From assembly GCA_948567375.1 (NCBI GenBank), contig OX419757.1:47182001-47246000 (forward strand): 64,000 bases of DNA, read 5' to 3'. Position 1 is the stretch's first letter, and every line of letters starts with the position of its first letter. This document shows positions 22,160 through 31,652 of the stretch, one piece after another. The notes beneath the pieces are model-generated. The model was not told the origin of the DNA, did not search any database, and saw only the letters and a program-made list of their open reading frames with translations. The position numbers and the translations under genes were made by a program. This stretch comes from Lunularia cruciata (Eukaryota; Streptophyta; Marchantiopsida; Lunulariales; Lunulariaceae).

Positions 22160-22633
22160 ATGGAGAGTCATCAAGAGTGGAAATTGAGATTATGCAAGGT
22201 TCCCCAAGGGTTTGAGGTGATTGTAGGGGTGGATTTGAGGAAAAGAGAGTTTACAATAGAATTTGAAGAGAGTGTTGAGAGGATCCAAAAACCTACACCA
22301 CTTGGAGGAAAGAGTGAGTCTAAGTGCTTTCTATGTGGAGAGAAGGGACATAAGGCAAGTTCATGTCCATTGACCTTTGAGAGCAAGAGATTGAGGGAAA
22401 GGAGAGGCTTACTTGACTTGGGTTTGCATGTTGGACCTTCTTCACCAAGATTGGGAGGGAGAAGATCTAAGACCAAAGAGTTGTGTGAGGTTTGTGGAGT
22501 TGAAGGACTTCCAAAAGGACATGAGTGTAGTGGAGTAAAAGCACTTTTGGAAACTTTGGTGAAGGATCTTGGAGAGAGTCTTAGTACAGCTATAGAAATA
22601 CTACCACCTTCATCAGCTAGTTCTCAAGATTAG
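22160..22633 (+). CDS. G3 upstream ORF: zinc-knuckle protein
   Basis: This open frame of 157 codons from ATG 22,160 lies between the primer site and gag, in addition to the gag-pol frame. It has a strand-rich segment (GFEVIVGVDLRKREFTIEF), a CCHC knuckle (CFLCGEKGHKASSC) and a second Cys/His cluster (CEVCGVEGLPKGHEC). The knuckle suggests nucleic-acid binding. Upstream fragments at 21,278-21,511, 21,541-21,777 and 21,999-22,187 are open in different frames and may be its decayed N-terminus, so the original protein was probably longer. An extra ORF before gag is known in Ogre-type elements, but I cannot show homology to those. Real start uncertain. Confidence 0.55.
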   Translation: MESHQEWKLRLCKVPQGFEVIVGVDLRKREFTIEFEESVERIQKPTPLGGKSESKCFLCGEKGHKASSCPLTFESKRLRERRGLLDLGLHVGPSSPRLGGRRSKTKELCEVCGVEGLPKGHECSGVKALLETLVKDLGESLSTAIEILPPSSASSQD

Positions 22634-22881
22634 TGATGGAGATAATCTTTCAACTTATGGATAAACTATCCATGAGAGTTAGATTAATATGCACTCTAGG
22701 ATTTGATGTTGCTATAGAAATCTTGGAGCAACCTGAACCTTTTGTGTTCCCTAGAGTGGATTATTCTCAGATGGTGTTAGTCATGTATATACTCTATTAG
22801 TAATAGAGTGAGAGAAAAGAAAAGAGAGAAAAAAAAAAAAAAAAAAAATTTGAGAGAAAAGAAAGATAGTGAGGGGTTAAG

Positions 22882-24498
22882 ATGGGGAAACTTCCGGTTT
22901 TCTTTGGCAAGGATGGAGAAGATGTGGAGGCCTTTGTGAGAGACTTCAAGAGAGCTTGCATAGGAAACAATGAGAGGAGGAAGAATGAGTGGGCCTCATT
23001 ATTACCAGATTTCTTTGAGGATGCAGCACTTACATGGTATGAGTCAGAATACCAAAAGAGAGAGAGGAGAGAGGGGGAAGAGGAGTCTTGGGAGACTTTG
23101 ACTTCAGCACTCATTGAGAACTTTCTTCCTGATGAGAGTTATGAGAGATTGATGAGTGAGGTTACATTTCTCAAGCAAGGAGATGGAGAGAAAGTGAGAG
23201 TCTATGTGGAAAGAGTGGAAAAATTGGAGTCCAGATTTCGCATAGTGTTGAGGAAGGGTGGGGATGATATGGAAACTACAATGATTGGCATAGGAACCAT
23301 GCTCACCAAGAATTTTGTGGGAGGATTGAGACCACAAATTAGAAGCAAGGTGAGATATGAGAAACCTTCTTCCAAGGTTGAAGCTATCAAGATCGCAATT
23401 CGTATGGAGGAGAGTTTGGAAGGGGATGAGAGTGATTTGGTGGTGAAGGAGGTTGTGCATCCTCCTCAAGGCTACAAGTATGGTGGAACTTCTGATACTT
23501 TGGTGACAAGGGTTGCACCACAAGTAGTAGTTGCTCCAGTTCTTGCACCTCCACCAAAAGATCCACTCCAAACCATCACAGAACAACTTGCGGATCTCAA
23601 GATCAATGTGGTGCAATTATGGGAGAAGAGAGAGGTGGATCAGAATGTAGGGAGAGGGCCTAGGAGTTATGGAAACCATCCATATAGAGGAGGCCAACCA
23701 GCCAACAATTTCAATGATAGAAATTGTTTTGGTTGTGGGGGAAGAGGCCATATCCAAAGGAATTGCCCAAATTCCACTTACCATGGAGGAAGGGGTTATG
23801 AGGGAGCCAATAGAGGGAAAGAGGGAGGTAGTGAAACCCAAGTGGCTCCTAATCCCAACAAAGGTAAGGGGATAGCATCCATAGATGTGGTTGAGAGCAA
23901 GTATGAGAAGGGAGAGTGCTCAAACTCCAAGGGTCCTAATTTGGAGCTTTTGGCACAAGAGAAGAAGAGAGCTCGTTTTGCAGAGGATGTTCACTCTTCT
24001 CAAGGATTTACTTCAAGCAAGGATACTCCTATGTCTACTAGGAGCACTCGCACCTCAACACCATCAACAACAAAGACTCCAAGGAAGAAGTTGGGGATGG
24101 AGGACTTCTTGATCTCAAAGCAACAATGGAACTACAATGTGTTGGAGGATGTTGGTAGTCACAAGGCTAACATCACAGTGGGCCAATTAATTGCTTTGAA
24201 CCCTACCTTGAGAAAGGAGCTTAGAGGTGGTTTGAGTTCTACAAGGAGCAAAAAGAAGAAGAAGGCAAAAGTTCCAGTATCAATGGGGGTGGTGGATGCC
24301 AAGCCAGCACCATGGGAGGCTTGTGAATATGCCTCCAAGATTGATGTGAGAGTGAATGGTCACAACATCAAGGATGCATTGGTTGATGGAGGATCAGCAG
24401 TGAATGCCATGTCAGAAAGGTTGATAAAGAAGTTGGGTATGATACCCTCAAGAGCTTCAACATTTGTGGTGAGCATGGCAAACAAGCAACAAGTTTGA
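22882..24498 (+). CDS. G3 Gag and first half of protease
   Basis: The 538-codon frame starts MGKLPVFFGKDGEDVEAFV. The capsid (Retrotrans_gag) spans about residues 10-200, with ALTWYESEYQ and FLKQGDGEKVRVYVERVEKL. A CCHC knuckle (CFGCGGRGHIQRNC) lies at about residues 283-296, followed by a basic linker. The retropepsin active site DALVDGGSAVNAM is at about 498-510, with D-G-G in place of D-S/T-G. The frame ends at a TGA (24,496-24,498) between the two halves of the protease. The next frame continues in phase with no gap, and the context CAAGTTTGACCA fits a C-to-T change of a CGA codon. Programmed readthrough is a less likely alternative. The start is the first ATG after an A-rich run. Confidence 0.9.
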   Translation: MGKLPVFFGKDGEDVEAFVRDFKRACIGNNERRKNEWASLLPDFFEDAALTWYESEYQKRERREGEEESWETLTSALIENFLPDESYERLMSEVTFLKQGDGEKVRVYVERVEKLESRFRIVLRKGGDDMETTMIGIGTMLTKNFVGGLRPQIRSKVRYEKPSSKVEAIKIAIRMEESLEGDESDLVVKEVVHPPQGYKYGGTSDTLVTRVAPQVVVAPVLAPPPKDPLQTITEQLADLKINVVQLWEKREVDQNVGRGPRSYGNHPYRGGQPANNFNDRNCFGCGGRGHIQRNCPNSTYHGGRGYEGANRGKEGGSETQVAPNPNKGKGIASIDVVESKYEKGECSNSKGPNLELLAQEKKRARFAEDVHSSQGFTSSKDTPMSTRSTRTSTPSTTKTPRKKLGMEDFLISKQQWNYNVLEDVGSHKANITVGQLIALNPTLRKELRGGLSSTRSKKKKKAKVPVSMGVVDAKPAPWEACEYASKIDVRVNGHNIKDALVDGGSAVNAMSERLIKKLGMIPSRASTFVVSMANKQQV

Positions 24499-24507
24499 CC
24501 AGTAGGA

Positions 24508-27500
24508 GTGATGGATAAGGTGGTAGTTTCAGTTATGGGAGTTCAAAATCTCATGACTTTCCAAGTCTTGAAGGATTCAAGCTATGACTTACTTCTTGGG
24601 AGGCCATGGTTGAGAGCAGCACGCACAACTGATCGATGGCACAAAGGGTACTTAAGGATTGGGCCATCAAACCATAGAGTCACTGTTCCTGTGACTAACA
24701 CCACCAACACTTCACATTCAGATACCCCATCTTCTGATTATTGGGAATCAGATTCTGAAGAAGGAGCTTCAGGTGTGGACACAAGCATGGAAGAGGAGAC
24801 TTCCACGGAGGAGGATGAATCTGAATCTGATTCAGATGTGTATCCCTTGTGTGCTATGGATTTTGCACCTAAGCCAGAGGTTTTGAAGGACCCAGATAAA
24901 TCACCATTGACACTTGAGGAGGTAGAGAGAAGGTTATCTACCCTCAAGTATGGCCCAAATGTTACCAAGGAGGAGAAGGTGAGATTTGAGGAGATTTTCC
25001 GCAAGTTCATCCATGTGTTTGCTTTTAGTTACAAGGATTTGAAGGAAGTCACCTTGGAGGAGCACAAGATAGAGGTGGAGTCACATGCAAGACCAATCCG
25101 CCAAAAGCAACGTCGCATTAGCCCACCAATATCTTTGGTTGTGAAGGAGGAGATTGATAAGCTCAAGGAGGCTGGATTTATCTTTGAGGTGGAGAATTCA
25201 GAATGGGTGTCTCCAATTGTCATTGTGAAGAAAAAGAATGGCAAGCTTCGGGTATGTGTGGATTACAAGAAGCTTAATGCTGTTACCAAGAAGGACTACT
25301 ACCCATTGCCATTCATTGATGAGATCTTGGAGGAGGTTGCAGGTCATGAGAGGTACAGTTTTGGAGATGGTTATAGTGGATATAACCAAATAAAGATTGC
25401 ACCAGAGCATCAACAACTCACCACATTCACCACACCTTGGGGAACTTACGCTTTCAAGGTCATGCCTTTTGGGCTTTGCAATGCTCCAGCCACATTCCAA
25501 CGGTTCATGAACAAGGTATTTGAACCTTTCATTGGGAAATTTGTGAGAGATTTCATTGATGACTTTTGTGTCTATGGGAGCAAGGAGGAGCACTTTGAGC
25601 ACCTAATCAAAGTCTTGCAACGCTTGGATGAGGCAAATGCATCACTCAACCCAGAGAAGTGCATTTTTGGATGTGAAGAAGGTCTACTTTTGGGGCACAT
25701 CATCTCCAAGGATGGAATAGCAGTTGATCCTGAGAAGGTGAGGAAAATCTCAGACCTTCCATTCCCTTCAAGCTTGACAAAGTTACGCCAATTCTTGGGA
25801 ATGGTTGGGTACTATAGGAGGTTCATCTTCTCATTTTCCAACAAGGCTTATGCATTGACCATCTACATGAAGAAGGGTGTAGATTACATGGTGATTTTGG
25901 AAGACAAGGAGGCTCTCAAAGCTTTTGAGGAGCTCAAGCAATCCCTTGTTGTAGCTCCAATTCTTGCTAAACCTGATTGGAGTAAGCCTTTCATCCTCTA
26001 CACTGATGCTTCTAATGTAGCTATAGGATGCACTCTTAGTCAATTAGACCAAGATGGGCATGATCATCCAATAGCTTATGCTAGTAGGCAGATGGTTTCA
26101 GCAGAGAAGAACTACTCTGTCACAGAGAGAGAAGGGTTGGCAGTGATCTTTGGTCTCAAGAAGTTTAGACACTACTTGATTGGAGGGAAAGCCACAATTG
26201 TCACGGATCACAAGGCTTTGAAGTACATCTTCAACAAGCCTAATGTTGAAGGGAGACTAGCAAGGTGGATGATACTCTTGTCTGAGTATGACTACACAAT
26301 TGAGGATAGGCCAGGAAAGAAACATGCAAATGCTGATTTGTTATCTAGAGCCTATGATCATGATGGAGATGAGCCAGTAGATGATTCCTTCCCGGATGAG
26401 GAGCTCATGACAATCTCAGTCACTCAAGAGATTCCAATGGAGTACAAGGAGATTGTGGATTTTGTGACAAGAGGTAACTATCCAGAAGGGATGCATGCTA
26501 GGGAGAGGAAGGCCCTTGCAGCAAGATCTAGACCTTACACAATGGTGGAGGATATTCTTTTTCACCAAGGAGCAGATGGTCTACTTCGAAGAGCAGTGGG
26601 TAAGGAAGAGTCTATCCTACTCATAAAGGAGTTTCATGAAGGTTTAGTATGTGGAGGACACTTTGCAGGAAAGGTGACTGCTTTCAAGATTCTAGATGCA
26701 GGTTACCATTGGAGAGGGATTTTCAAGGATTGTCTTGATTATTGCAAAACTTGTCATGTTTGTCAAGCTTTTGCTAGGAAGTCTACATCCACTCCACCAC
26801 TTAGATCAATTCCATTGCTAGGACCTTTTGAGAAGTGGGGAATTGATTTTGTAGGACCTCTCAATAGAACCCCAAGGAACAATCGGTACATTGTGGTAGT
26901 TACTGATTACCTTACCAAGTGGGTTGAGGCTAGACCATTGAGGGACAAGAATGAAGATGAAGTGGGTAGATTTCTTTATGAACGCATTATCACTAGGTTT
27001 GGATGCCCTTTGGAGTTGGTTTCTGATAGAGGAGGAGAGTTTACAGGAAGCATTACTACAGCCATGCTACGACATTTCTCTATCACACATAGAGTAACTA
27101 CATCCTATAAGCCAAATTCCAATGGCTTGGCAGAGAGAACCAATCAGACCTTGTGCATGATGTTGGCCAAAGATGCAGAAATGGAGGGGGCTAAACATCA
27201 TTGGGACAAGAGGATTCATGCAATTTTGTGGGAGTATAGGACAACCATGAAGACTTCCACTGGATATTCTCCATTCCAATTGGTGTATGGTATTGAGTCT
27301 ACCTTACCTATTCACTTTGATCTTCCTACCTTCCAAAGCATTCATAGGAGATTGAAGAAAGCACAAGGAAGTGATGCAGGGAAGTCAAGGAAGGATCAAC
27401 TCATGGAGTTGGAAGAGGCAAGAGCAGTTGCTATGGTTCGAGTGGAGCAAGCCCAAAGGAAACAAAAGGAGAGCTATGACAAGAGGCAAGGCAAGAAGAA

Positions 27501-27708
27501 GGTGGAGCCTTTCAAAGAAGGTGATTGGGTAATGTTGTTTGATTCCATTCGATTCAAGAGAGTGCAAAAGAAGTTTTTGCCTAAGTACTTTGGACCTTTC
27601 ATAGTAGAGAAGGTGTGGGGCAATTACACCTATGATCTCAAGGAGTTGGGAGGAAGACACTTTGATAGGATTAACCATGATAAGTTGAAGATGTACCATA
27701 GAAGGTAG
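24508..27708 (+). CDS. G3 Pol: protease end, RT, RNase H, integrase
   Basis: This 1,066-codon frame continues gag in phase after the UGA, so the start given is nominal. It opens with the retropepsin second half (YDLLLGRPWLRAA) and an acidic linker. RT follows with VKKKNGKLRVCVDYKKLN near 240, MPFGLCNAPATFQRFM near 320 and catalytic FIDDFCVYG near 350. RNase H has YTDASNVAIG near 497 and TDHKALKYIF. Integrase has the H2C2 finger (CKTCHVCQ near 750), then D-D-E residues in GIDFVGPL (about 778), SDRGGEFTG (about 840) and GLAERTNQT (about 874). A GPF-type C-terminal segment (KYFGPFIVEKV) ends the protein. There is no chromodomain. All catalytic residues are present, so only the UGA separates this from a coding-competent element. 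Confidence 0.92.
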   Translation: MMDKVVVSVMGVQNLMTFQVLKDSSYDLLLGRPWLRAARTTDRWHKGYLRIGPSNHRVTVPVTNTTNTSHSDTPSSDYWESDSEEGASGVDTSMEEETSTEEDESESDSDVYPLCAMDFAPKPEVLKDPDKSPLTLEEVERRLSTLKYGPNVTKEEKVRFEEIFRKFIHVFAFSYKDLKEVTLEEHKIEVESHARPIRQKQRRISPPISLVVKEEIDKLKEAGFIFEVENSEWVSPIVIVKKKNGKLRVCVDYKKLNAVTKKDYYPLPFIDEILEEVAGHERYSFGDGYSGYNQIKIAPEHQQLTTFTTPWGTYAFKVMPFGLCNAPATFQRFMNKVFEPFIGKFVRDFIDDFCVYGSKEEHFEHLIKVLQRLDEANASLNPEKCIFGCEEGLLLGHIISKDGIAVDPEKVRKISDLPFPSSLTKLRQFLGMVGYYRRFIFSFSNKAYALTIYMKKGVDYMVILEDKEALKAFEELKQSLVVAPILAKPDWSKPFILYTDASNVAIGCTLSQLDQDGHDHPIAYASRQMVSAEKNYSVTEREGLAVIFGLKKFRHYLIGGKATIVTDHKALKYIFNKPNVEGRLARWMILLSEYDYTIEDRPGKKHANADLLSRAYDHDGDEPVDDSFPDEELMTISVTQEIPMEYKEIVDFVTRGNYPEGMHARERKALAARSRPYTMVEDILFHQGADGLLRRAVGKEESILLIKEFHEGLVCGGHFAGKVTAFKILDAGYHWRGIFKDCLDYCKTCHVCQAFARKSTSTPPLRSIPLLGPFEKWGIDFVGPLNRTPRNNRYIVVVTDYLTKWVEARPLRDKNEDEVGRFLYERIITRFGCPLELVSDRGGEFTGSITTAMLRHFSITHRVTTSYKPNSNGLAERTNQTLCMMLAKDAEMEGAKHHWDKRIHAILWEYRTTMKTSTGYSPFQLVYGIESTLPIHFDLPTFQSIHRRLKKAQGSDAGKSRKDQLMELEEARAVAMVRVEQAQRKQKESYDKRQGKKKVEPFKEGDWVMLFDSIRFKRVQKKFLPKYFGPFIVEKVWGNYTYDLKELGGRHFDRINHDKLKMYHRR

Positions 27709-27742
27709 AGAGACCTTCACTTTGAGGACAAAGTGAAAACTT

Positions 27743-27756
27743 AGTCCGGGGGTAAA
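27743..27756 (+). promoter_or_regulatory. Polypurine tract of G3
   Basis: AGTCCGGGGGTAAA directly precedes the 3' LTR and contains the short purine run used for plus-strand priming. Confidence 0.6.
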
Positions 27757-28435
27757 TGTAACACCCATTTGTGCATGTGTGTGGTATTGTGATATTTAGC
27801 TTGGTATTACAAGTACTTAAGAGATATTATTTATATAGAGATAAAGGATGGTTCTATATTAGTCATGGTTAGCTAAAGTTAGTCATAGCTAAGATAGATG
27901 GGACCTTACTTTAGAGGAAGTAGAAAAGATGAGCACCACTATTTTGGATTTTAGTGTGTTGACTTGGTATTATTCCTAGGTGTTTGGCTTTGGGGAAAGA
28001 GTTGAGAACTCTTGGGCCCGCAAGCCTTTTTGTTTTGGATTCTTCTTTAGTCCAAGGATAGCCCATGTGAAGGAATCCTTGCTTTAGTGGTTGGGTCAAG
28101 ATAAGGGGAATATGCCCATGTGAATGGATATTCCTTTCTACTTTTTGACTTTACTTGACTTTTAGTCTAGTAACTTGAGTTACTACGGTAATTAGTAACT
28201 TTGGTACGTAACTATTTCACAAGTATATAAACAAGGAGTGAGGAGGTACTCATCATCCTTTCATTTGCAACTATCTCTCTTTCATTGAGTTCTCTAGTGA
28301 GCAATGTCTTGAGTCTTGGAGTGTTAGCCTTGGAGGAGTATGATGGAGTTGGGGTTCCTTGCCTTCTTAGTCCATGGTGTGCTACCATAATAGCCATCAG
28401 AGGTTCATCCTGAGTGAGAGACAGGCCGGCTCACA
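27757..28435 (+). repeat. 3' LTR of G3
   Basis: It is 679 bp long and starts TGTAACACCC and ends GCTCACA. It matches the 5' LTR base for base as far as I could check, apart from T for C within GTGYGCTACC near the end. It is followed by GATC, the target duplication. Confidence 0.93.
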
Positions 28436-30000
28436 GATCTCCTCTAAGCAATAGCCATACTAGCTAATCTTTGCTCCAACTGCTCAATCCGAGTAGCCAT
28501 AGCTGTATCAGAAGTAAGGGCAAGTACTGCACTCCTACTAGGTGTAGATCCTCTACCACCTCATCCTCCATGAACTAGAGCTCCTCTACTACCTGCCATA
28601 GCAACCCTACCACTTTGTAACTCCGAGTGAAGGTCAAAACACCTAGTGTGACCAAATCTGTGGCAATGCTCACATTGCCTCTGTGTTGACTGTGATGCAC
28701 CAAAGGTATCAGGTCCACTGCCCTAAGTACTCTCTCTCCGATGGTGAGGTCCACCACAAGTCCAACAAGCAACACCACCACTCATTGGCTACTACTAATC
28801 CAAAAATGAAGGTAAGGATCTAACTCCACTAGGCCCTCCACTCACTCCATAGGATCAAGCTGTCCACCTTGTCCTCGAAAACCAACTATGCATGGTGCAG
28901 TCTGCTGCAATCTAAAAGAAATAATAGCTATGGATGAGGTCTTCCTACCAAATCAAGATGTCACCACCCTCTCCTACACCATGTTGAGCTCAATATGCTC
29001 AGCCAAACCAAAGACCACTGCCAAAGAAGGCAAAGCAGCCTGTAACAATGTAGCATCCCGAACTCTACGTCACAACTCCTTGTCCAATATCCCATACCAA
29101 AACTAGACTGCTTGGGCCTCAATAACTACCTAAGTGAATCAGCCGCCTCATGTGAGTGTATGCCTTGTGTAGGCTCTCTCCAGCCTTCCGTTGGAACTCT
29201 TGCAAGCTCCTCAGCTTGTCAGTCCGCACTCCTTGGTAGTTCTGCCTCAAACATAGGAAGAACTCCACCATGAGGTTAAACCCCGGTACTACACCACCTC
29301 TTGCAGCGGTACCTCCACTCATGGTAACACTATCTCCAGTTAGTGCGCCTCCACTAGCTCCACCAACACTACTTGAGCTAGAACTTGTAGATACAGCCGA
29401 TCTACTCCTGGGCACCGAACATGAAGTGATAGAGACATAGTTTGGAGACCAATACTATCTCCATAACTCAATCTCCTCCAAATAAGCTCTCTTTAACTCA
29501 GGGTAGTCATCCATAGGCGGACCCTCCAAGTGCTGAAACAACTCCTTCCATGTCATGAAAGGTGTGAAGAAAGTCGGGTTTTGCATCCACTATAGATCAC
29601 ACCAACTATCAAACTCTTGGATGAAGTCATCCAACTCAATGGTACCCACTATACCAGAGTAACGCCTAGGGCCTTTGGAGGCACCATAAATCTCATCCAT
29701 GTCCCACAACAACGGTGTGGACACAGCAAGTGCACTCTCAATTGGATCAACTCCTGTGCCAAACTCCAACTCAAAGTCAATCTCCTCTCTCATTGGGACT
29801 TGAGATACATGCTGATATTGAGCACCACTCCGAGTAAACCCACTATGTACTACAAGGCTATCTCCTCTGGAATCCCCAAAGAAGTCCGTCGTGACAAAGT
29901 AACCACAACTACAAATTGCAACAACAAGTACTCCACCAAGTGCCAACACCAACTAAGCACCACCTACTAATGTAACTCTAACCGAGATAACTACACTAGG
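28436..30000 (-). pseudogene. Copy 2 gag
   Basis: Minus-strand pieces form a Gag reading right to left. First comes an acidic N-terminal part (MREEIDFELEFGTGVDP, then EFDSWCD). A Ser/Gly-rich spacer (29,350-29,415) follows, then a capsid segment (FFLCLRQNYQGVRTDKLRSL, AGESLHKAYTHMRRL). It ends with a CCHC-type knuckle (CEHCHRFGHTRC) near 28,650. A few stops and shifts are present. G3 interrupts it at 28,435; the gag-protease linker resumes at 20,620. Confidence 0.7.
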
Positions 30001-30265
30001 GGAAATGGCAACATGTAACATGCCATCACAACATGCACCTTCACGGTCTATAGGTCATCACTTCCTGCCTCACCGGAGAGAAACAAAGATAGTCTGATTG
30101 GTCATCACTCCAGCCTCACTATCGAGAGCACACTAGAGCACTAACGTTCAAAAGTCAATGCACCTCACACAAACATGGTGCACAAATAAGAAGTAGAGAA
30201 TGGAGGGGGTCAAATCACAAGAAATCTAAATGAAAACCCTCCATCTCATAACATAACACAAGACT

Positions 30266-30278
30266 GGCTCTGCCACCA
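30266..30278 (-). promoter_or_regulatory. Possible primer binding site of copy 2
   Basis: On the minus strand TGGTGGCAGAGCC resembles the tRNA-Met-type TGGTATCAGAGC. It lies 900 bp inside the visible end of the 5' LTR core, so either the LTR is longer than the recognised part or the leader is expanded. Confidence 0.35.
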
Positions 30279-31184
30279 TTTGGCATTTGACACAAGAGAA
30301 GTTTGGATCTAAGTCCTAAGCTACCAAGATCACCAAGAATGGGATCAAACTGACTCTCCTAGCCAAAGCTACAAGTGTATAGATAACAGTGGCACAATCA
30401 CTAGGACAACAAGTGAGGGTGGACCAGTTGGCTAGGGCACCAGTCTAGGAATAAGAGATCTAGGGGTCAAACCCTATTGCGCACAATCTAGCAGGATGGG
30501 CAGATTTTGCCAACCAATGACCAAGATCTCCTCTAAACTAGCTAGCCTCACGCCAGCAAGCTGGCTTGCTGGCCCTTCTAGACCTTTGTAGTCTCTCATA
30601 GCTCACAGCCCTATGCCTTGAAATGCCAAAATTGAGCCAAATGAGGTCTTTCTTCTTGCCACTTCAAACCTCCTCCAAAATCTGGCAAAAGTCCTCTAAC
30701 TTGGCAAAAGTCCTCCAAATTTGGCCAACTAGCAAAACTTCTCCAAATATGGCCAAAATTTGATGTAAACCCTAAATTTGGCTGATTGCCAAATCCCCCA
30801 CTAACACTTCACTTGAGCCAAATCAAAAACATGGGTTTCTCCAAATCACAAATTCACAAGAATAGCTTCACAACTCCACCTTCAATTTTACTTTTTGAGC
30901 CCAACTTGCAACAAATTGGTCCTGCCTCCACCTCTTGAGCTCAAAATCACAACCACTGCTCAAAATTTGCTCCTTCTTTACTCAAAAACTGGCCAGCGCT
31001 TCCGTACACTGTCTGCCTTATTGCCAAATCTGCATCGATTGAATAAGCTTTTGCACACTAGGGAAAAACTGAACTTGAATCGAGTTACCAACTATCCACC
31101 AAGCTTGCAACTATCCACCGAGCTTGGAGATACCACCAACACTCAAAGTTCCTGCACCCAATTTCCACTAACTTCACTTCTCTA
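30279..31184 (-). other. Copy 2 leader or LTR extension, no gene
   Basis: This 900-bp stretch lies between the LTR core and the possible primer site. It is rich in repeated short phrases on the minus strand (GCCAAATTTGGAGGACTTTTG and similar) and includes the tRNA-like segment at 30,416. No coding signal was seen. It has no counterpart in either 3' LTR in the window. Confidence 0.45.
30416..30483 (+). repeat. tRNA-like sequence, possible SINE head
   Basis: The plus strand has a box-A-like CCAGTTGGCTAGG (30,424-30,436) and, after usual spacing, a box-B-like GGGGTCAAACCC (30,463-30,474) able to form a T-arm stem (AGGG / CCCT). This is the internal Pol III promoter layout of tRNA genes and tRNA-derived SINEs. 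I could not fold a full acceptor stem, so a working tRNA gene is unlikely. No tail repeat or target duplication was identified. Confidence 0.4.
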
Positions 31185-31652
31185 ATCAGATTGTTTACCA
31201 CTCTCAACTCAACTCAACTCAACTCAACTCAACTCAACTCAGATCAGTACTTGATCTGTCACTCTATAAACTACCAACAACGGGACATTGATTACATTCA
31301 AGCCACACTCACTCTAGCATAGAGAATCTAGGTGACACTCATCGGCTTTTGTTCACTATAGCCAGGAACTCAAAGGCTCAACATTAGAGAAGTGAGCTCT
31401 CTAGAGCTGCACTTCAAAAGTATACCCCCCTAGACTTGAGCTAGGTCTAAACCCTAACGGTCTCGCCGACGGCAAACTTGATGGTGCAAATGGTGCAAAG
31501 TGACGGTGGACCCCATTGTGAAGTCAGTACCCCAAACACAAAATCTGACCGTCGGAAAGTAGTTTCTGAGAAACTGCTGAAATAACTCCAACTACTTTCA
31601 TTGGAACTCTAGTGTCCGAGCATCTAGATGTGACACTACAAATGGCATGAAA
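31185..31652 (-). repeat. 5' LTR core of copy 2
   Basis: It is collinear with the core of the 3' LTR (5200-5680) but lacks the first ~105 bp and the terminal 105-bp repeat. Its outer end abuts the ATTTTG duplication at 31,653. Near its inner end a CTCAA pentanucleotide repeat (31,203-31,241) has about eight units, against about four at 5256. Confidence 0.72.

Larger units (their letters stand above)
20621..28435 (+). mobile_element. Element G3: young, nearly intact Ty3/gypsy retrotransposon
   Basis: Two 679-bp LTRs (20,621-21,299 and 27,757-28,435) bound a full internal region: tRNA-Asp-type primer site, an upstream zinc-knuckle ORF, one gag-pol frame with a single UGA, and a polypurine tract. 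I saw one LTR difference (GTGCGCTACC versus GTGTGCTACC). GATC lies on both sides (20,617-20,620; 28,436-28,439), extendable to GATCT on the right. It sits inside copy 2 between the gag and protease coding parts. It has no chromodomain and belongs outside the chromoviruses, nearer the Athila/Tat-type plant lineages by primer site and structure. It is the youngest insertion in the window. Confidence 0.92.
5131..31652 (-). mobile_element. Ty3/gypsy DNMT/PHD family, copy 2, with three nested insertions
   Basis: This minus-strand element lies inside D1 and is flanked by ATTTTG at 5125-5130 and 31,653-31,658. Reading right to left it has 5' LTR (31,185-31,652), leader, gag (28,436-30,000 and 20,300-20,620), protease (about 19,600-19,985), methyltransferase-like domain (18,240-19,196), RT remnant, RNase H, integrase, PHD finger (9302-9436) and 3' LTR (5131-5789). 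Three later insertions split it: A (5804-9166), C (11,014-17,783; duplication CCTAT/CCCAT) and G3 (20,621-28,435; duplication GATC). About 8.6 kb of its own sequence remains. Most of the RT palm is deleted, and stops and frameshifts are scattered throughout. Confidence 0.85.

Noticed and set aside
24738-27768. Several minus-strand frames of 70-134 codons opposite G3 pol
   Set aside because: They are antisense shadows of a strong gag-pol frame and show no domain of their own.
30416-30483. A functional nuclear tRNA gene
   Set aside because: Box A and box B are present, but no acceptor stem or clear anticodon arm could be formed; kept only as a possible SINE head.
31203-31241. CTCAA pentanucleotide array as a possible telomere-like repeat
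   Set aside because: It is a microsatellite inside the gypsy LTR (a shorter version sits at 5256), and the unit is not a plant telomere repeat.
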